From Ignavibacteria bacterium (GTDB taxonomy: Bacteria; Bacteroidota; Ignavibacteria; Ignavibacteriales; Ignavibacteriaceae), in assembly GCA_030684555.1 (NCBI GenBank), contig JAUXVN010000020.1, positions 1 to 64,000 of the forward strand: a DNA stretch of 64,000 bases, written 5' to 3'. The notes under the pieces were generated by a model. The model had not been told where the DNA came from. It was given only the letters and a program-made list of their open reading frames with translations, and did not search any database. The position numbers were made by a program, and so were the translations under genes. Of this stretch, positions 55,101 through 63,389 are shown in pieces; position 1 is the stretch's first letter; the number at the start of each line of letters is the position of its first letter.

Positions 55101-55716
55101 CTATTGAATTAAGATTTCCTGATAAAAGATTAGGTAAGGACTTTTTATCAATAGGACTTTCAGCTTCAAGCCATTTATTCCCATCAAAAAAAAGGATGTT
55201 CCCCTGTTGTCCAATCATCCATCCGGTTCCATCCGGTAAAACTTGAATATCTAAAAACATTGCATAGTCAATTTCATCCCACATAACTTTGGGAAGATTT
55301 ATTTCTTTTCGTATTCCATTTGAAATGCTTGAGAGAACCGGACGATAGGCACCATGATGGGTAAGATGATTAACAGCCCAAACTGTATTTGAATCATATT
55401 TTGTTAAAAGTGGAAAATCGGAGTATGGGAATGAATAAATTGGCGTCCATTTTCCTTTTTTAAGGTCATATAAATTTCCATTAATTTCTCCTCGTCCGGA
55501 TGAAATAGCAATACCATCTTCGGTCGAATACATTTTAATTCTTACACCCAAATCAATTGAGGCTTGCTTGTACCAAATACGTTCGAAGTGTTTAACACTA
55601 CTATCAGCATACTTTAATTTTTCATCATTATCACACGAGAATGAAATAAGAATTATTAAAGTTATAATGAATAGGCGTAGCAAGCTTAAAATCACTTTGG
55701 AAGAATATTTAATCAT
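52129..55716 (-). CDS. receptor Ser/Thr protein kinase with propeller and VCBS/ASPIC sensor domains
   Basis: A 1195-residue protein. A lipoprotein-like signal ends ILISFSCDNDE (Cys28). Residues about 35-330 carry YCF48/propeller-like repeats (GWMIGQQGNILFFDG, GWAVGKDGIILQYKNG, GWIVGDRGTILKYSAG). Residues about 400-720 carry six FG-GAP/VCBS loops (for example DINNDGYNDLF, DYDDDGDLDLF), and about 725-800 an ASPIC/UnbV-like domain. Three membrane helices (about 835-925) lead to a cytoplasmic Hanks-type kinase (about 934-1190). The kinase has G-loop IGRGGMGIVY, K964, HRDLKTNN (D1058), DFGLS (D1076) and APEQ, all catalytic residues intact. It should sense an extracytoplasmic ligand and phosphorylate an unknown substrate. 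It follows the acyltransferase gene by 31 bases. Confidence 0.9.
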   Translation of the reverse strand: MIKYSSKVILSLLRLFIITLIILISFSCDNDEKLKYADSSVKHFERIWYKQASIDLGVRIKMYSTEDGIAISSGRGEINGNLYDLKKGKWTPIYSFPYSDFPLLTKYDSNTVWAVNHLTHHGAYRPVLSSISNGIRKEINLPKVMWDEIDYAMFLDIQVLPDGTGWMIGQQGNILFFDGNKWLEAESPIDKKSLPNLLSGNLNSIDMIDSHNGWAVGKDGIILQYKNGKWEKTNSPTNKQLFSIKMVNENLGWIVGDRGTILKYSAGKWHSVPFETPNRLLRVLPLNENEVFIVGENSAFYQLKNGVWMTDPFLKNFDDNFSDISIIVDNKGENHIWLIGGKGIYTTSQTLEFSFTDYTAQSSLRNDGRAGMFFKKDLTSPINLFLLQEQGPSLLYELSEQKTFLENSLNAGLNNDFSNVQSIAVGDINNDGYNDLFIINDFKNYRIYLGATGEAYHDFTTESKLFFPVTEQFGIISARFIDINNDGALDLYVSSTDNQDMVFRNDGAGRFQLIPNSSTTISKPIDNKSFGNLFSDFNNDGLIDVLIPYNLPNNGKICDLYFNEGDFKFNKSDDSAFSIDASISFSTHVSIAEDFNNDGYMDFVIHHQKKEPTLFYNNKNGTFRKADSKEFIQNVAFSPEPTNGILNSADVNNDGWMDIFISSKLFINNAGNGFTEVSEAAGLNFSGNPSFVDYDDDGDLDLFIASSRHSFGQGERARFYRNNLVSDNFVKVNLISDESNRSGIGTAIFLEAFDSNGNLIHSTQKILGLGSSPLIQQNISELLFGLPSAAKYRLTTKFPSGSEIVKEFDKKGLTLIIRESSFFTHIYLISIKSLKRTLILFNTTQEVIKLLLLLIFFSLSFFISKKYFKNPLGEKFYFYFFLTSIYLVLVHVSVMERFGGALLYSILPVALICITSIILSRNYQIRKEAKYISHFKIIEEIGRGGMGIVYKAFDKVTKRTIALKVLNKELLDDIENRRRFSSEGQLLSTFNNPAIVKVFEIGESEGKGFIAMELLTGGTLKEYVKLNHPIGHEKIFHFALQICEGIKEIHAKSIIHRDLKTNNLMLDENGNIRIMDFGLSKSSLITTMSSLGTVIGTLGYCAPEQITNTIVDQRTDIFSLGVIFYELLSNEIPFKGENEIAIIHSIFNTNPKFPENCNPKLTEFFEEIICKCLEKDPSKRFANIDEVNTKLLSIN

Positions 55717-55747
55717 CTTCTGTTGGTTTTATTGATTATGATAAACA

Positions 55748-56869
55748 TCAAACTTTAATGAATATTTTTTTTGCATAAAGTATCCACATCAACCCCAACC
55801 ATAAAAGAATGAACGATACTGCCCACGCTAACGAAGCATTAATCGGAGAGAAGTAAGGGACAAAAAATGAATCGTACAAATACCCCCTTAATGTAATCTC
55901 TTTTCCAAGTTCATCTGTCCATTTTATTAAAGTTAAAGTTCTAGCAAAAATACCGGACAAGAAAAAAACTGTAATTGCATTTAATCCATATACAATAAAT
56001 GGTTTAGTCCACCATTTCCAACCTTGAACATCAACCAACCAATAACACATCGCAAAAAATATCAATGCTAAACCGGAAGTATAAACAACATAGGAACTTG
56101 TCCATAAACTTTTATTTAACGGAAACCATATATCCCAAATTATTCCGATAAGAAGTGAAAAATTTCCTGCTACAAATATCCAGACAGCTTTTGTAGCATG
56201 ATCTTTCTTAGTTCCTAACCAATGTCCTAACATTATTCCGGAGATTGCTGAGGAGATTGCCGGCATAGTCGACAATATTCCTTCAGGGTCCCATACCTTT
56301 GTAGCTTTCCACAAATGTCCCCCGAGAAGTAAATTATCAAAGTAAGCACCTAGATTAGTCGCTGGTTCGAGATTTGCGTATCCAACTCCTGGAACCGGTA
56401 TAAGAGTCATTAAAATCCAATAAATAATCAATAAAGATATTCCGATTATGGCTTGAGTCTTAACAGAGGTTTTCAAAAAGATAATTGAACTGATAAGATA
56501 TACTACAGCAATTCTTTGAAGTACACCGGGAATTCGAATGGTCTCCATATTGAAATATGGAAATCCAGCGAGTATCATCCCCAACAAAAATAATGTTAAA
56601 CTTCTTCTAAAAATCTGGAGCAGCAATTTTTTTTGATCGTCTCCTCTCTCTTTTCTTTTAGTCATAGAGAGTGTTATTGCCACACCAACAATGAATAGAA
56701 AAAATGGAAAGATAAGATCTGTTGGAGTACAACCATGCCATTTAGCATGTGCCAGAGGTGGATAAATATTTCCCCATGATCCGGGATTGTTTACTAAAAT
56801 CATTCCGGCTATAGTAATTCCTCTAAAAACATCGAGAGAGAGTAACCGTTCTTGTTTTGAATCCGTCAT
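55748..56869 (-). CDS. HGSNAT-like / DUF5009 membrane acyltransferase
   Basis: A 373-residue multi-pass membrane protein with about ten hydrophobic segments. It starts at ATG 56869 (MTDSKQERLLSLDVFRGITIAGMILVNNP); 22 further codons upstream are open but unlike the family. RLLSLDVFRGITI, a His in LAHAKWHGCTPTDLIFPFFLF and YGLNAITVFFLSG are typical of bacterial relatives of heparan-alpha-glucosaminide N-acetyltransferase. The human enzyme moves acetyl groups across a membrane onto glucosamine. The bacterial substrate is probably an envelope sugar, but this is not proven. It precedes the receptor kinase gene on the same strand. Confidence 0.85.
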   Translation of the reverse strand: MTDSKQERLLSLDVFRGITIAGMILVNNPGSWGNIYPPLAHAKWHGCTPTDLIFPFFLFIVGVAITLSMTKRKERGDDQKKLLLQIFRRSLTLFLLGMILAGFPYFNMETIRIPGVLQRIAVVYLISSIIFLKTSVKTQAIIGISLLIIYWILMTLIPVPGVGYANLEPATNLGAYFDNLLLGGHLWKATKVWDPEGILSTMPAISSAISGIMLGHWLGTKKDHATKAVWIFVAGNFSLLIGIIWDIWFPLNKSLWTSSYVVYTSGLALIFFAMCYWLVDVQGWKWWTKPFIVYGLNAITVFFLSGIFARTLTLIKWTDELGKEITLRGYLYDSFFVPYFSPINASLAWAVSFILLWLGLMWILYAKKIFIKV

Positions 56870-57317
56870 AATATCACCATGTAATAATAATAAAAGGTTT
56901 TCCCCGTAGGAAATTACAATTAAACAAAACTTCATTCAAGCAAAGAAATAGATATGATTACCCAAATCTGGTGAGGAGATGAAGATAAAGAAGTTTTGGG
57001 TTAAAATTACTTAATTGTGTTATTGAAAATATGAGAGTACTATTTATGAGTGAAATTTTTATTGGTACTATTTTCTGTCAGTTAATTCAATATCAAAAAA
57101 TACCGGGTTAACTATAATATTAAGTAGTGCTGTGTTCAAGTTGCTAAATTAAGTAAGAAAAAAAGAAGAAAAATTATCATTTAAACCTATGATGAATTCT
57201 TGACATAATCCACTATTAACTCTTAGATAAATAAATTAAAGTGTTTGACTTTGGAAGGGAAAGGTTTAAACTTTAAATAGTCAACAAACGGTAAGTTAAA
57301 GTGAAGGAGAAATAGAT
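56870..57317. other. divergent intergenic region of about 450 bases
   Basis: It separates the leftward acyltransferase gene from the rightward CPXCG gene. No gene was found. The only elements I can propose are a sigma-70-like promoter at 57200-57229 and the AAGGAG ribosome site at 57304-57309, both facing the CPXCG gene. The acyltransferase promoter could not be located. Confidence 0.4.
57200..57229 (+). promoter_or_regulatory. possible promoter of the CPXCG gene
   Basis: TTGACA (57200-57205) is an exact -35 consensus, followed after 18 bases by TAGATA (57224-57229), a fair -10. The start codon is about 90 bases downstream. Bacteroidetes use a different consensus, so the call is weaker if the host follows that pattern. 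Confidence 0.35.
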
Positions 57318-57512
57318 ATGCAAGCAGAAGACGAGATTGTATGGGTCTGTCAGTATTGCGGAATTCATAATACAGTAAATGTAGATTTTACTGTTAGCGG
57401 GAAACAAGACTTTATTGAAGATTGTAGAATTTGCTGCCGCCCAAATCGTGTAATAATTACATTAGACGATGAAGAAAATATATTTGTCGAAGCTCGTTAC
57501 ATTGACGAGTAG
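57318..57512 (+). CDS. CPXCG-motif cysteine-rich small protein
   Basis: A 64-residue protein with two Cys pairs, CQYCG (11-15) and CRICC (about 36-40), arranged as in the CPXCG family of predicted zinc-ribbon proteins. The second pair is in the family-typical EDCRICCRPNRV context. The first pair has Gln where the family name has Pro. An AAGGAG ribosome site (57304-57309) 8 bases before ATG supports expression. The function of the family is unknown. It is tail to tail with ftsZ, 47 bases apart. Confidence 0.88.
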   Translation: MQAEDEIVWVCQYCGIHNTVNVDFTVSGKQDFIEDCRICCRPNRVIITLDDEENIFVEARYIDE

Positions 57513-57559
57513 CTTACAAATATGTTACTATCAAATTGTGTCTATACAGCTATTCTTAA

Positions 57560-58870
57560 TTAGTCCATTATCATTCTTAAAAATGCAGAACTATCATCTT
57601 CCTCACCATTCTTTGGCTGCGGAATTACCTTAGCCTCTTCTTTCCTATTTTGTTCTAAAGCATAATTTTTCATTTTTTCAAATGAAGAAAAACCCGAAAG
57701 CGGAACATCTTGTGGCTTTTCAACATTCTCTACCATTTGAGCCTTTGATGCTGCTGCATTTACTCTGAAAATTGTTGGTTCTTGAAGATCATATGGATCA
57801 ACTTGATGAGTAAAATCAAAATTAAAACCACTGCTGACCTTAGGTAAAGCAGTTCTTTCTTGAGGAGTTTTTTTCTCAAGACTTGGAGAAGAAGAGGATG
57901 AACTTTGTTTATCAAAACCCGTAGCAATTACTGTATAAGAAACGTAATCGTTCATTTCTTCTTTTTTAACATAACCGAAAATAATATCGGCTTCTTCACC
58001 TACAGTTTGATGAATAATGTTATTACCATCGTAGATTTCCATCATGGTTAGGTTATCGGAACCTGTAACATTGACAAGAACTTTTTTTGCCCCCTGAATG
58101 CTAACACCATCAAGCAGCGGACTTGAAATAGCTTTCTGTGCTGCCTCAATTGCACGATTTTCACCACTTGCAATACCGCAACCCATTACAGCAACACCAC
58201 TCTGATTCATTACAGTTCTTACATCGGCAAAGTCGACATTTATTATACCTGGAATCGTAATAATATCTGCAATTCCTCTTGTAGCTTCATATAAAACTTC
58301 ATTTGGTTTGTCAAAAGATGCAGATGCCGGAGTATTTTTATCAAGGATAGCAAGTATTCTCTCATTCGGAATCACTATTAAACTATCGACAAATTGTTTA
58401 AGTTCTTGGATACCGGTTTCAGCATTGAGAGTTCTGGCTCTACCTTCCCATTTGAATGGTTTTGTTACTACACCGACAACTAATGCTCCAAGACTTTTTG
58501 CAATTGAAGCAACTACGGGAGCAGCACCAGTTCCTGTTCCACCACCCATACCGGTAGTAATAAAAACCATATCGCTGCCGCCAAGGACTTCGGCAATTTT
58601 CTCACGATCTTCTTCTGCAGCTTTCTTTCCGATTTTAGGATCTGCACCTGCACCTAATCCTTTGGTGATTTTTACACCTATTTGAATTTTATGTTGTGCA
58701 TTGCTCTTTTCGAGAACCTGTGCGTCAGTATTAACAGCCACGTATTCAACACCGTTTAATCCTCTTTTTATCATAGATTCAACTGCATTGCATCCGCCGC
58801 CGCCAACACCAACTACCTTTAGAATAGCTGTCATCGGTTGTGATCGATCTATTGTGGCAAAACTAGGCAT
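57560..58870 (-). CDS. ftsZ: cell division protein FtsZ
   Basis: A 436-residue tubulin homologue. The GTP-binding signature GMGGGTGTGAAP, the N-terminal GVGGGGCNAVESMI loop, NTDAQVL and the T7 loop (NVDFADVRTVM) are intact. After the polymerisation core (to about 325) comes a variable linker and a C-terminal tail ending SSAFLRMIMD, the usual FtsA-binding type. FtsZ forms the Z-ring. It is the last gene of the division cluster, 21 bases after ftsA. Confidence 0.98.
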   Translation of the reverse strand: MPSFATIDRSQPMTAILKVVGVGGGGCNAVESMIKRGLNGVEYVAVNTDAQVLEKSNAQHKIQIGVKITKGLGAGADPKIGKKAAEEDREKIAEVLGGSDMVFITTGMGGGTGTGAAPVVASIAKSLGALVVGVVTKPFKWEGRARTLNAETGIQELKQFVDSLIVIPNERILAILDKNTPASASFDKPNEVLYEATRGIADIITIPGIINVDFADVRTVMNQSGVAVMGCGIASGENRAIEAAQKAISSPLLDGVSIQGAKKVLVNVTGSDNLTMMEIYDGNNIIHQTVGEEADIIFGYVKKEEMNDYVSYTVIATGFDKQSSSSSSPSLEKKTPQERTALPKVSSGFNFDFTHQVDPYDLQEPTIFRVNAAASKAQMVENVEKPQDVPLSGFSSFEKMKNYALEQNRKEEAKVIPQPKNGEEDDSSAFLRMIMD

Positions 58871-58891
58871 TCTCTACTCTCCTATTTTTAT

Positions 58892-60148
58892 TTATAATTC
58901 ATTAAAAAAATCTCGGAATCTTGTCCACGATTCCTTCACAATATTTTTCTTTTTCTTGCTTTTTTTCTTTTCAGTCTGATTTGCAACATGAAGCACTTTT
59001 TGTCCCGGTATCCCTTTTATTAACCCAACAACGGTTGCAAATTCCGGTTTTTCCATCTCAACAACAGCTCCGGTTGAAAATTCTAATGGTATTCCAATTC
59101 TGCATGGTATACCAAAAACTTCTTCAGCTAATTCGGTACAACCTCTAAGCATTGATCCGCCGCCTGTTAAAACAATTCCGGCTTTAATTTTATTTTTCAG
59201 TCCGACACTCCTAATATCATTGTCAATAAGAGTAAATAGTTCTCTCATTCTCAAACTAATAATTTGAGTTAACAAACTTATCGGGATCATCGCACTGGCT
59301 TTTGCTCCGACACCTCTAATAGAAATTTCTTCATCTCTTATTATTGCAGAATCTGTTGCATATCCATGCTGTTTTTTCAATATTTCAGCTTCTTGAGTTA
59401 CTATTCCTAACGATTCTCTAATATCGTTTGTAACTTGATTTCCTGCGACTCCAAAAACTTTTGAATGCTTAATTGCTTTTTTATGAAGAATAGCGATATC
59501 TGTTGTTCCACCACCTATATCAATAAGTAAAACTCCCAAATCCTTCTCGTTTTCATCAAGAACCGATGAACATGATGCGATTGGTTGAAGAATATATTGA
59601 GCCACTTTGAATCCTGCTCGTTCTACTGATTTTCTTATATTCTGAATTGCAGGGATAGCTGCAAGCACGATATGATTACTTGCTTCAAGCCTTGTTCCAG
59701 TCATTCCAATCGGATTCTCAATTCCACCATTATAATCAATAAAAAATTCTTCGGGAATAATATGCAATATCTGTCTATCTGATGGTATCGGAATTGTCCT
59801 GACATCAGATTCTAATCGAGCTAAATCTTCTTTTGTGATTTCATGTTCTTCATTTGTAATTGTAACATAATTTCTGTGTCGTAAACTAGTAATATGTTCA
59901 CCTGCTACACCTACATTTAACTCCTCAACCTGAATACCGGCACGGTTAGAAGCAATTGCAACTGCACTTTGAATCGCTTCTGCTGTTTTGGTAATATTAG
60001 CAACCAAACCTTTACTTAGACCTTCAGAAGGGGCAATTCCAAAACCGAGTACTTTGTACTGATCGTTTTCCAAATGCTCGGCAATTACAGCACAAACCTT
60101 CGTTGTCCCTAAATCTAATCCCGCTACAATATTATTTTTCATTATCAT
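58892..60148 (-). CDS. ftsA: cell division protein FtsA
   Basis: A 418-residue actin-fold protein. Phosphate-1 is GLDLGTTKVCAVI; VLLIDIGGGTTDIAIL and GIVLTGGGSMLRG form the remaining nucleotide pocket. The 1C subdomain (about 85-165) is present. The C-terminus ends in a basic and then amphipathic stretch (KKKSKKKKNIVKESWTRFRDFF), the expected membrane-targeting helix that tethers FtsZ. The start at ATG 60148 overlaps the ftsQ stop. An in-frame ATG at 60142 is also possible. Confidence 0.97.
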   Translation of the reverse strand: MIMKNNIVAGLDLGTTKVCAVIAEHLENDQYKVLGFGIAPSEGLSKGLVANITKTAEAIQSAVAIASNRAGIQVEELNVGVAGEHITSLRHRNYVTITNEEHEITKEDLARLESDVRTIPIPSDRQILHIIPEEFFIDYNGGIENPIGMTGTRLEASNHIVLAAIPAIQNIRKSVERAGFKVAQYILQPIASCSSVLDENEKDLGVLLIDIGGGTTDIAILHKKAIKHSKVFGVAGNQVTNDIRESLGIVTQEAEILKKQHGYATDSAIIRDEEISIRGVGAKASAMIPISLLTQIISLRMRELFTLIDNDIRSVGLKNKIKAGIVLTGGGSMLRGCTELAEEVFGIPCRIGIPLEFSTGAVVEMEKPEFATVVGLIKGIPGQKVLHVANQTEKKKSKKKKNIVKESWTRFRDFFNEL

Positions 60149-60903
60149 ATTCCCGTGAGTTGCCTCTGTCCTAAAAAAAGATTCTCTGAGTATCTCAAAT
60201 CAATGTATGAGGATGATCTTACCATCGAAACCGTCTTATTATTTTGTTTAAGCAACTCATATAAAACATATATTTTTTTTACTTCTTCATTTTTACCGAT
60301 CAAAACAACAGGGTTTAATCCTGTTAGATAAATAACTGCTTCTTTGCCATTTCTCAGATTAATTTCAGAAATCATTCGGGAGAAATTCGAATCAATCTGT
60401 TTCGTCGCATAAATCATCTTAAATGCCGACTTAATATCAGTACTATCACAAATTTTATTAACTGATAAATTTGTTAAAGAAGAATTTGTAATTACCGGAT
60501 AATCAACAACCTGAGTATTTGGTAAAATATTAATGACTTCATACTTTTTTGAAATCAGAAAATTCTTTGTCTCAATATTCACAACTGCTTGAATTTCTTT
60601 TTCAATCACAGAAACTTCAACAGTTCGATCTGCTTTCAACTCAAGCGTAATTGACTGAATATAAGGATGATTTTCAAATCTTTCTTTAACAGTTCTAAGA
60701 GTTAAACTATCATTTATACTAAGAACATCTAATCCGGTAATTCTCAAATAGTCGTCTTTACTAAGTAATTGATTACCGTCAACAATTACCTTTTGAATGG
60801 AATCGCTACTATTTTTTTTCCCCTGAAAAAAACTTAAAAATACAAGTATGCAAGTTAAAACAGAAAATAGAGTGATACCAATTATTTTATCTTTCTTTTG
60901 CAT
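60145..60903 (-). CDS. ftsQ: cell division protein FtsQ
   Basis: A 252-residue bitopic membrane protein. One N-terminal helix (about 8-27, IIGITLFSVLTCILVFLSFF) is followed by a POTRA domain (about 37-105, with VDGNQLLSKDDYLRITGLD and VEVSVIEKEIQAVV) and a beta domain. FtsQ/DivIB links early and late divisome components. Sequence similarity in this family is low. The call rests on the architecture plus position between murC (5 bases) and ftsA (4-base overlap). Confidence 0.88.
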   Translation of the reverse strand: MQKKDKIIGITLFSVLTCILVFLSFFQGKKNSSDSIQKVIVDGNQLLSKDDYLRITGLDVLSINDSLTLRTVKERFENHPYIQSITLELKADRTVEVSVIEKEIQAVVNIETKNFLISKKYEVINILPNTQVVDYPVITNSSLTNLSVNKICDSTDIKSAFKMIYATKQIDSNFSRMISEINLRNGKEAVIYLTGLNPVVLIGKNEEVKKIYVLYELLKQNNKTVSMVRSSSYIDLRYSENLFLGQRQLTGI

Positions 60904-60908
60904 TATTT

Positions 60909-62279
60909 TTAGTTTTTTATTATGTCTACTAACTTTTCACCGTATTTCCATATATCACCGGCTCCCATAGTTACTATTATATCTCCCGGCTTTTTAATCT
61001 CAGATAAAATTGATGGTAAATCATTTTTGTCTTTAATATAGATAACATTTTTATGTCCGAACTTCTTTGCTGCTTCAGCAATAATTTCACCTGTTACACC
61101 TTCGATTGGTAATTCTCTTGCCGGATAAACATCGGTACAAATGAAAACATCTGAGTTTAGAAATGATCTGCCAAATTCTTGATAAAAATCTCTAGTCCGT
61201 GAATATAAATGAGGTTGAAAAACAGCAATAAGTCTTCTATTCCAACCTGAACGAATTCCTGCAAGTGTAGCTGATGTTTCTGTTGGGTGATGAGCATAAT
61301 CATCTACTACCATAACATCTTCATCATACTTAACTTCAAATCTTCTATAAACACCACTGAAAGCCTCAAGTGCTTTTTTAATTATCGGGAAAGGAACATC
61401 AAGCTCCGTCGCAATACAGACAGCAACTAATGAATTTTTAACATTATGTAGTCCGGGGATTTTGAGAGTAATTTCTCCAAGAACTTCCCCTTTATAATTT
61501 ACCGTGTAATTACTACTAAATTCATTATGAACAATATTATAAGCTCGAACATCTGCCTGCGGAGAAACACCATAAGTAATAACTTTTTTATTGATTTGCG
61601 GAAGAATATCTTGCAATGCAGGCTCATCCAAACAAATCGTTACAAATCCATAAAAAGGAACTTTATTTGCAAATTCAATGAAAGCCGATTTAATATCATC
61701 CAAATCAGAATATGTATCAAGATGTTCTGTTTCAAGAGTTGTTATGGCTGCAATTGTCGGAGTTAACTTTAAAAATGTTCTGTCAAATTCATCAGCTTCG
61801 ACTACAATAAATTCACCGTTCCCGAGTCGTGCATTTGTACCACCTAAGCTGCTTAATTTTCCTCCTACAATAATGGTCGGGTCAATTCCGGCTTCGGTTA
61901 ATACAAGTCCAACCATAGATGTAGTAGTTGTTTTTCCGTGAGTGCCGGCAATTCCAATTCCATATTTCATTCTCATACACTCAGCAAGCATTTCTGCTCG
62001 TTTAATAATCGGAATTTTTCTTTCTATTGCTGCCTGTACTTCAGGATTATCAATACTGACCGCAGATGAGTAAACAAGAACATCAACATCTTTTACATTA
62101 TCCGGAATATGTCCTTCGTAAATTTTGATTCCAAGATCACTCAATCTTTTAGTTATTTCAGATAAGTTCCGATCCGAACCAGAAATTTTAAAACCCTGGT
62201 TGAGAAGTATTTCAGCAATGCCACTCATTCCGATACCACCGATACCGACAAAATGAACTTTTTTAATATTCTTAAACAT
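60909..62279 (-). CDS. murC: UDP-N-acetylmuramate--L-alanine ligase
   Basis: A 456-residue Mur ligase. The N-terminal UDP-binding loop VHFVGIGGIGMSGIAEIL is MurC-specific. The ATP loop is GIAGTHGKTTTTSM, followed by EADEFDRTFL and the C-terminal VVDDYAHHPTE signature. It adds the first amino acid to UDP-MurNAc in the cytoplasm. Position: murG is 9 bases upstream and ftsQ 5 bases downstream. murB and ddl, often found between murC and ftsQ, are absent here. Confidence 0.97.
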   Translation of the reverse strand: MFKNIKKVHFVGIGGIGMSGIAEILLNQGFKISGSDRNLSEITKRLSDLGIKIYEGHIPDNVKDVDVLVYSSAVSIDNPEVQAAIERKIPIIKRAEMLAECMRMKYGIGIAGTHGKTTTTSMVGLVLTEAGIDPTIIVGGKLSSLGGTNARLGNGEFIVVEADEFDRTFLKLTPTIAAITTLETEHLDTYSDLDDIKSAFIEFANKVPFYGFVTICLDEPALQDILPQINKKVITYGVSPQADVRAYNIVHNEFSSNYTVNYKGEVLGEITLKIPGLHNVKNSLVAVCIATELDVPFPIIKKALEAFSGVYRRFEVKYDEDVMVVDDYAHHPTETSATLAGIRSGWNRRLIAVFQPHLYSRTRDFYQEFGRSFLNSDVFICTDVYPARELPIEGVTGEIIAEAAKKFGHKNVIYIKDKNDLPSILSEIKKPGDIIVTMGAGDIWKYGEKLVDIIKN

Positions 62280-62288
62280 TTATAACCC

Positions 62289-63389
62289 TTAATTTACTTC
62301 TGCCAATGAAATTACTCTTTGAGCAATTAATTCCGCAGCATTTGATTTCCCTAATTTTTTCGATTCAATTCTTAGTGAAAATAAAATAACTTCATCGTTT
62401 AATATTCTTATTACTTCAGAACTGAATTTTTCTGACAGATTTTTATCCTCTAAAAGAATTGTTGCATTTTTTTCCGACAATGATTTTGCATTATAATATT
62501 GATGGTTTTCAGCAACATTAGGTGATGGAACTAACATTGAAGCTAAACCTAAATTTGTGATTTCAGCAATCGTTGTTGCACCTGCTCTAGCGATAATAAG
62601 ATCTGCTGCTGAATAGATGCTTCCAATATCATCAATAAATCCAAATACTTTCACATTCTCTGATTCGTATTTCTTGAATTCACCTAAATAATTGTTTCCG
62701 GCTTGCCAAATTATTTGAACATTATTATTCAATAATTCACTAAGAGATGAAACGACTGCTTCATTCAATGACCTTGCTCCGAGACTTCCACCTAAAATTG
62801 CGATTGTTTTTTTTACTTCAGTTAAACTGTATTGATTAAGAGCAATCTTTTTGTCCGTAAGTTTTATGTTTACCCTGATTGGGTTTCCTGTTACAAAACA
62901 TTTCTCTGTATTTCGAAAATATTTTAATGAACTTTCAAAGCTTAAATGAATTTCCTTTGCATACTTTTCGAGCAATTTGGTCGTTTTACCCGGGAAACTA
63001 TTTTGTTCTAATAAAACAATTTGTGAGCCCATCATATGTGCTCCCCACAATGCCGGACCCGAAACATATCCACCTGAACCAACGGATACAATTGGTTTAA
63101 ATTTTAGACTGATTAATAATGACTGCACAATGCTCACAAATAATTTTATAGGGAACAACAAATTTTCAACATTAAACTTTCGTGAAAAACCTTTTATCCA
63201 AATTGAACGAAAATTGAAACCCATTTGAGGAACAACTCTTCCCTCAATTTTAGATTTTGTACCGACAAACAAAATATCAGCTTCCGGTTTCATTTCACGA
63301 ATCTTCTGAGCAACTGCTATTGCCGGAAAAAGATGCCCACCTGTTCCACCTCCAGCAAAAAGGATACGATATTTATTCTGATTACTCAA
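62289..63389 (-). CDS. murG: UDP-GlcNAc:undecaprenyl-PP-MurNAc-pentapeptide transferase
   Basis: A 366-residue GT28 glycosyltransferase. G-loop 1 is FAGGGTGGHLFPAIAVA; SVGSGGYVSGPALWGAH (G-loop 2), LLEQNSFPGKTTK, GGSLGARSLNEAV (G-loop 3) and ADLIIARAGATTIAEI complete the family set. It converts lipid I to lipid II at the inner membrane face. The start overlaps the ftsW stop by 4 bases, and murC follows after 9 bases. Confidence 0.97.
   Translation of the reverse strand: MSNQNKYRILFAGGGTGGHLFPAIAVAQKIREMKPEADILFVGTKSKIEGRVVPQMGFNFRSIWIKGFSRKFNVENLLFPIKLFVSIVQSLLISLKFKPIVSVGSGGYVSGPALWGAHMMGSQIVLLEQNSFPGKTTKLLEKYAKEIHLSFESSLKYFRNTEKCFVTGNPIRVNIKLTDKKIALNQYSLTEVKKTIAILGGSLGARSLNEAVVSSLSELLNNNVQIIWQAGNNYLGEFKKYESENVKVFGFIDDIGSIYSAADLIIARAGATTIAEITNLGLASMLVPSPNVAENHQYYNAKSLSEKNATILLEDKNLSEKFSSEVIRILNDEVILFSLRIESKKLGKSNAAELIAQRVISLAEVN

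Noticed and set aside
58308-58685. Plus-strand open frame of 125 codons antisense to ftsZ
   Set aside because: It mirrors the Gly/Ala-rich FtsZ core, giving a low-complexity product; ftsZ is certain.
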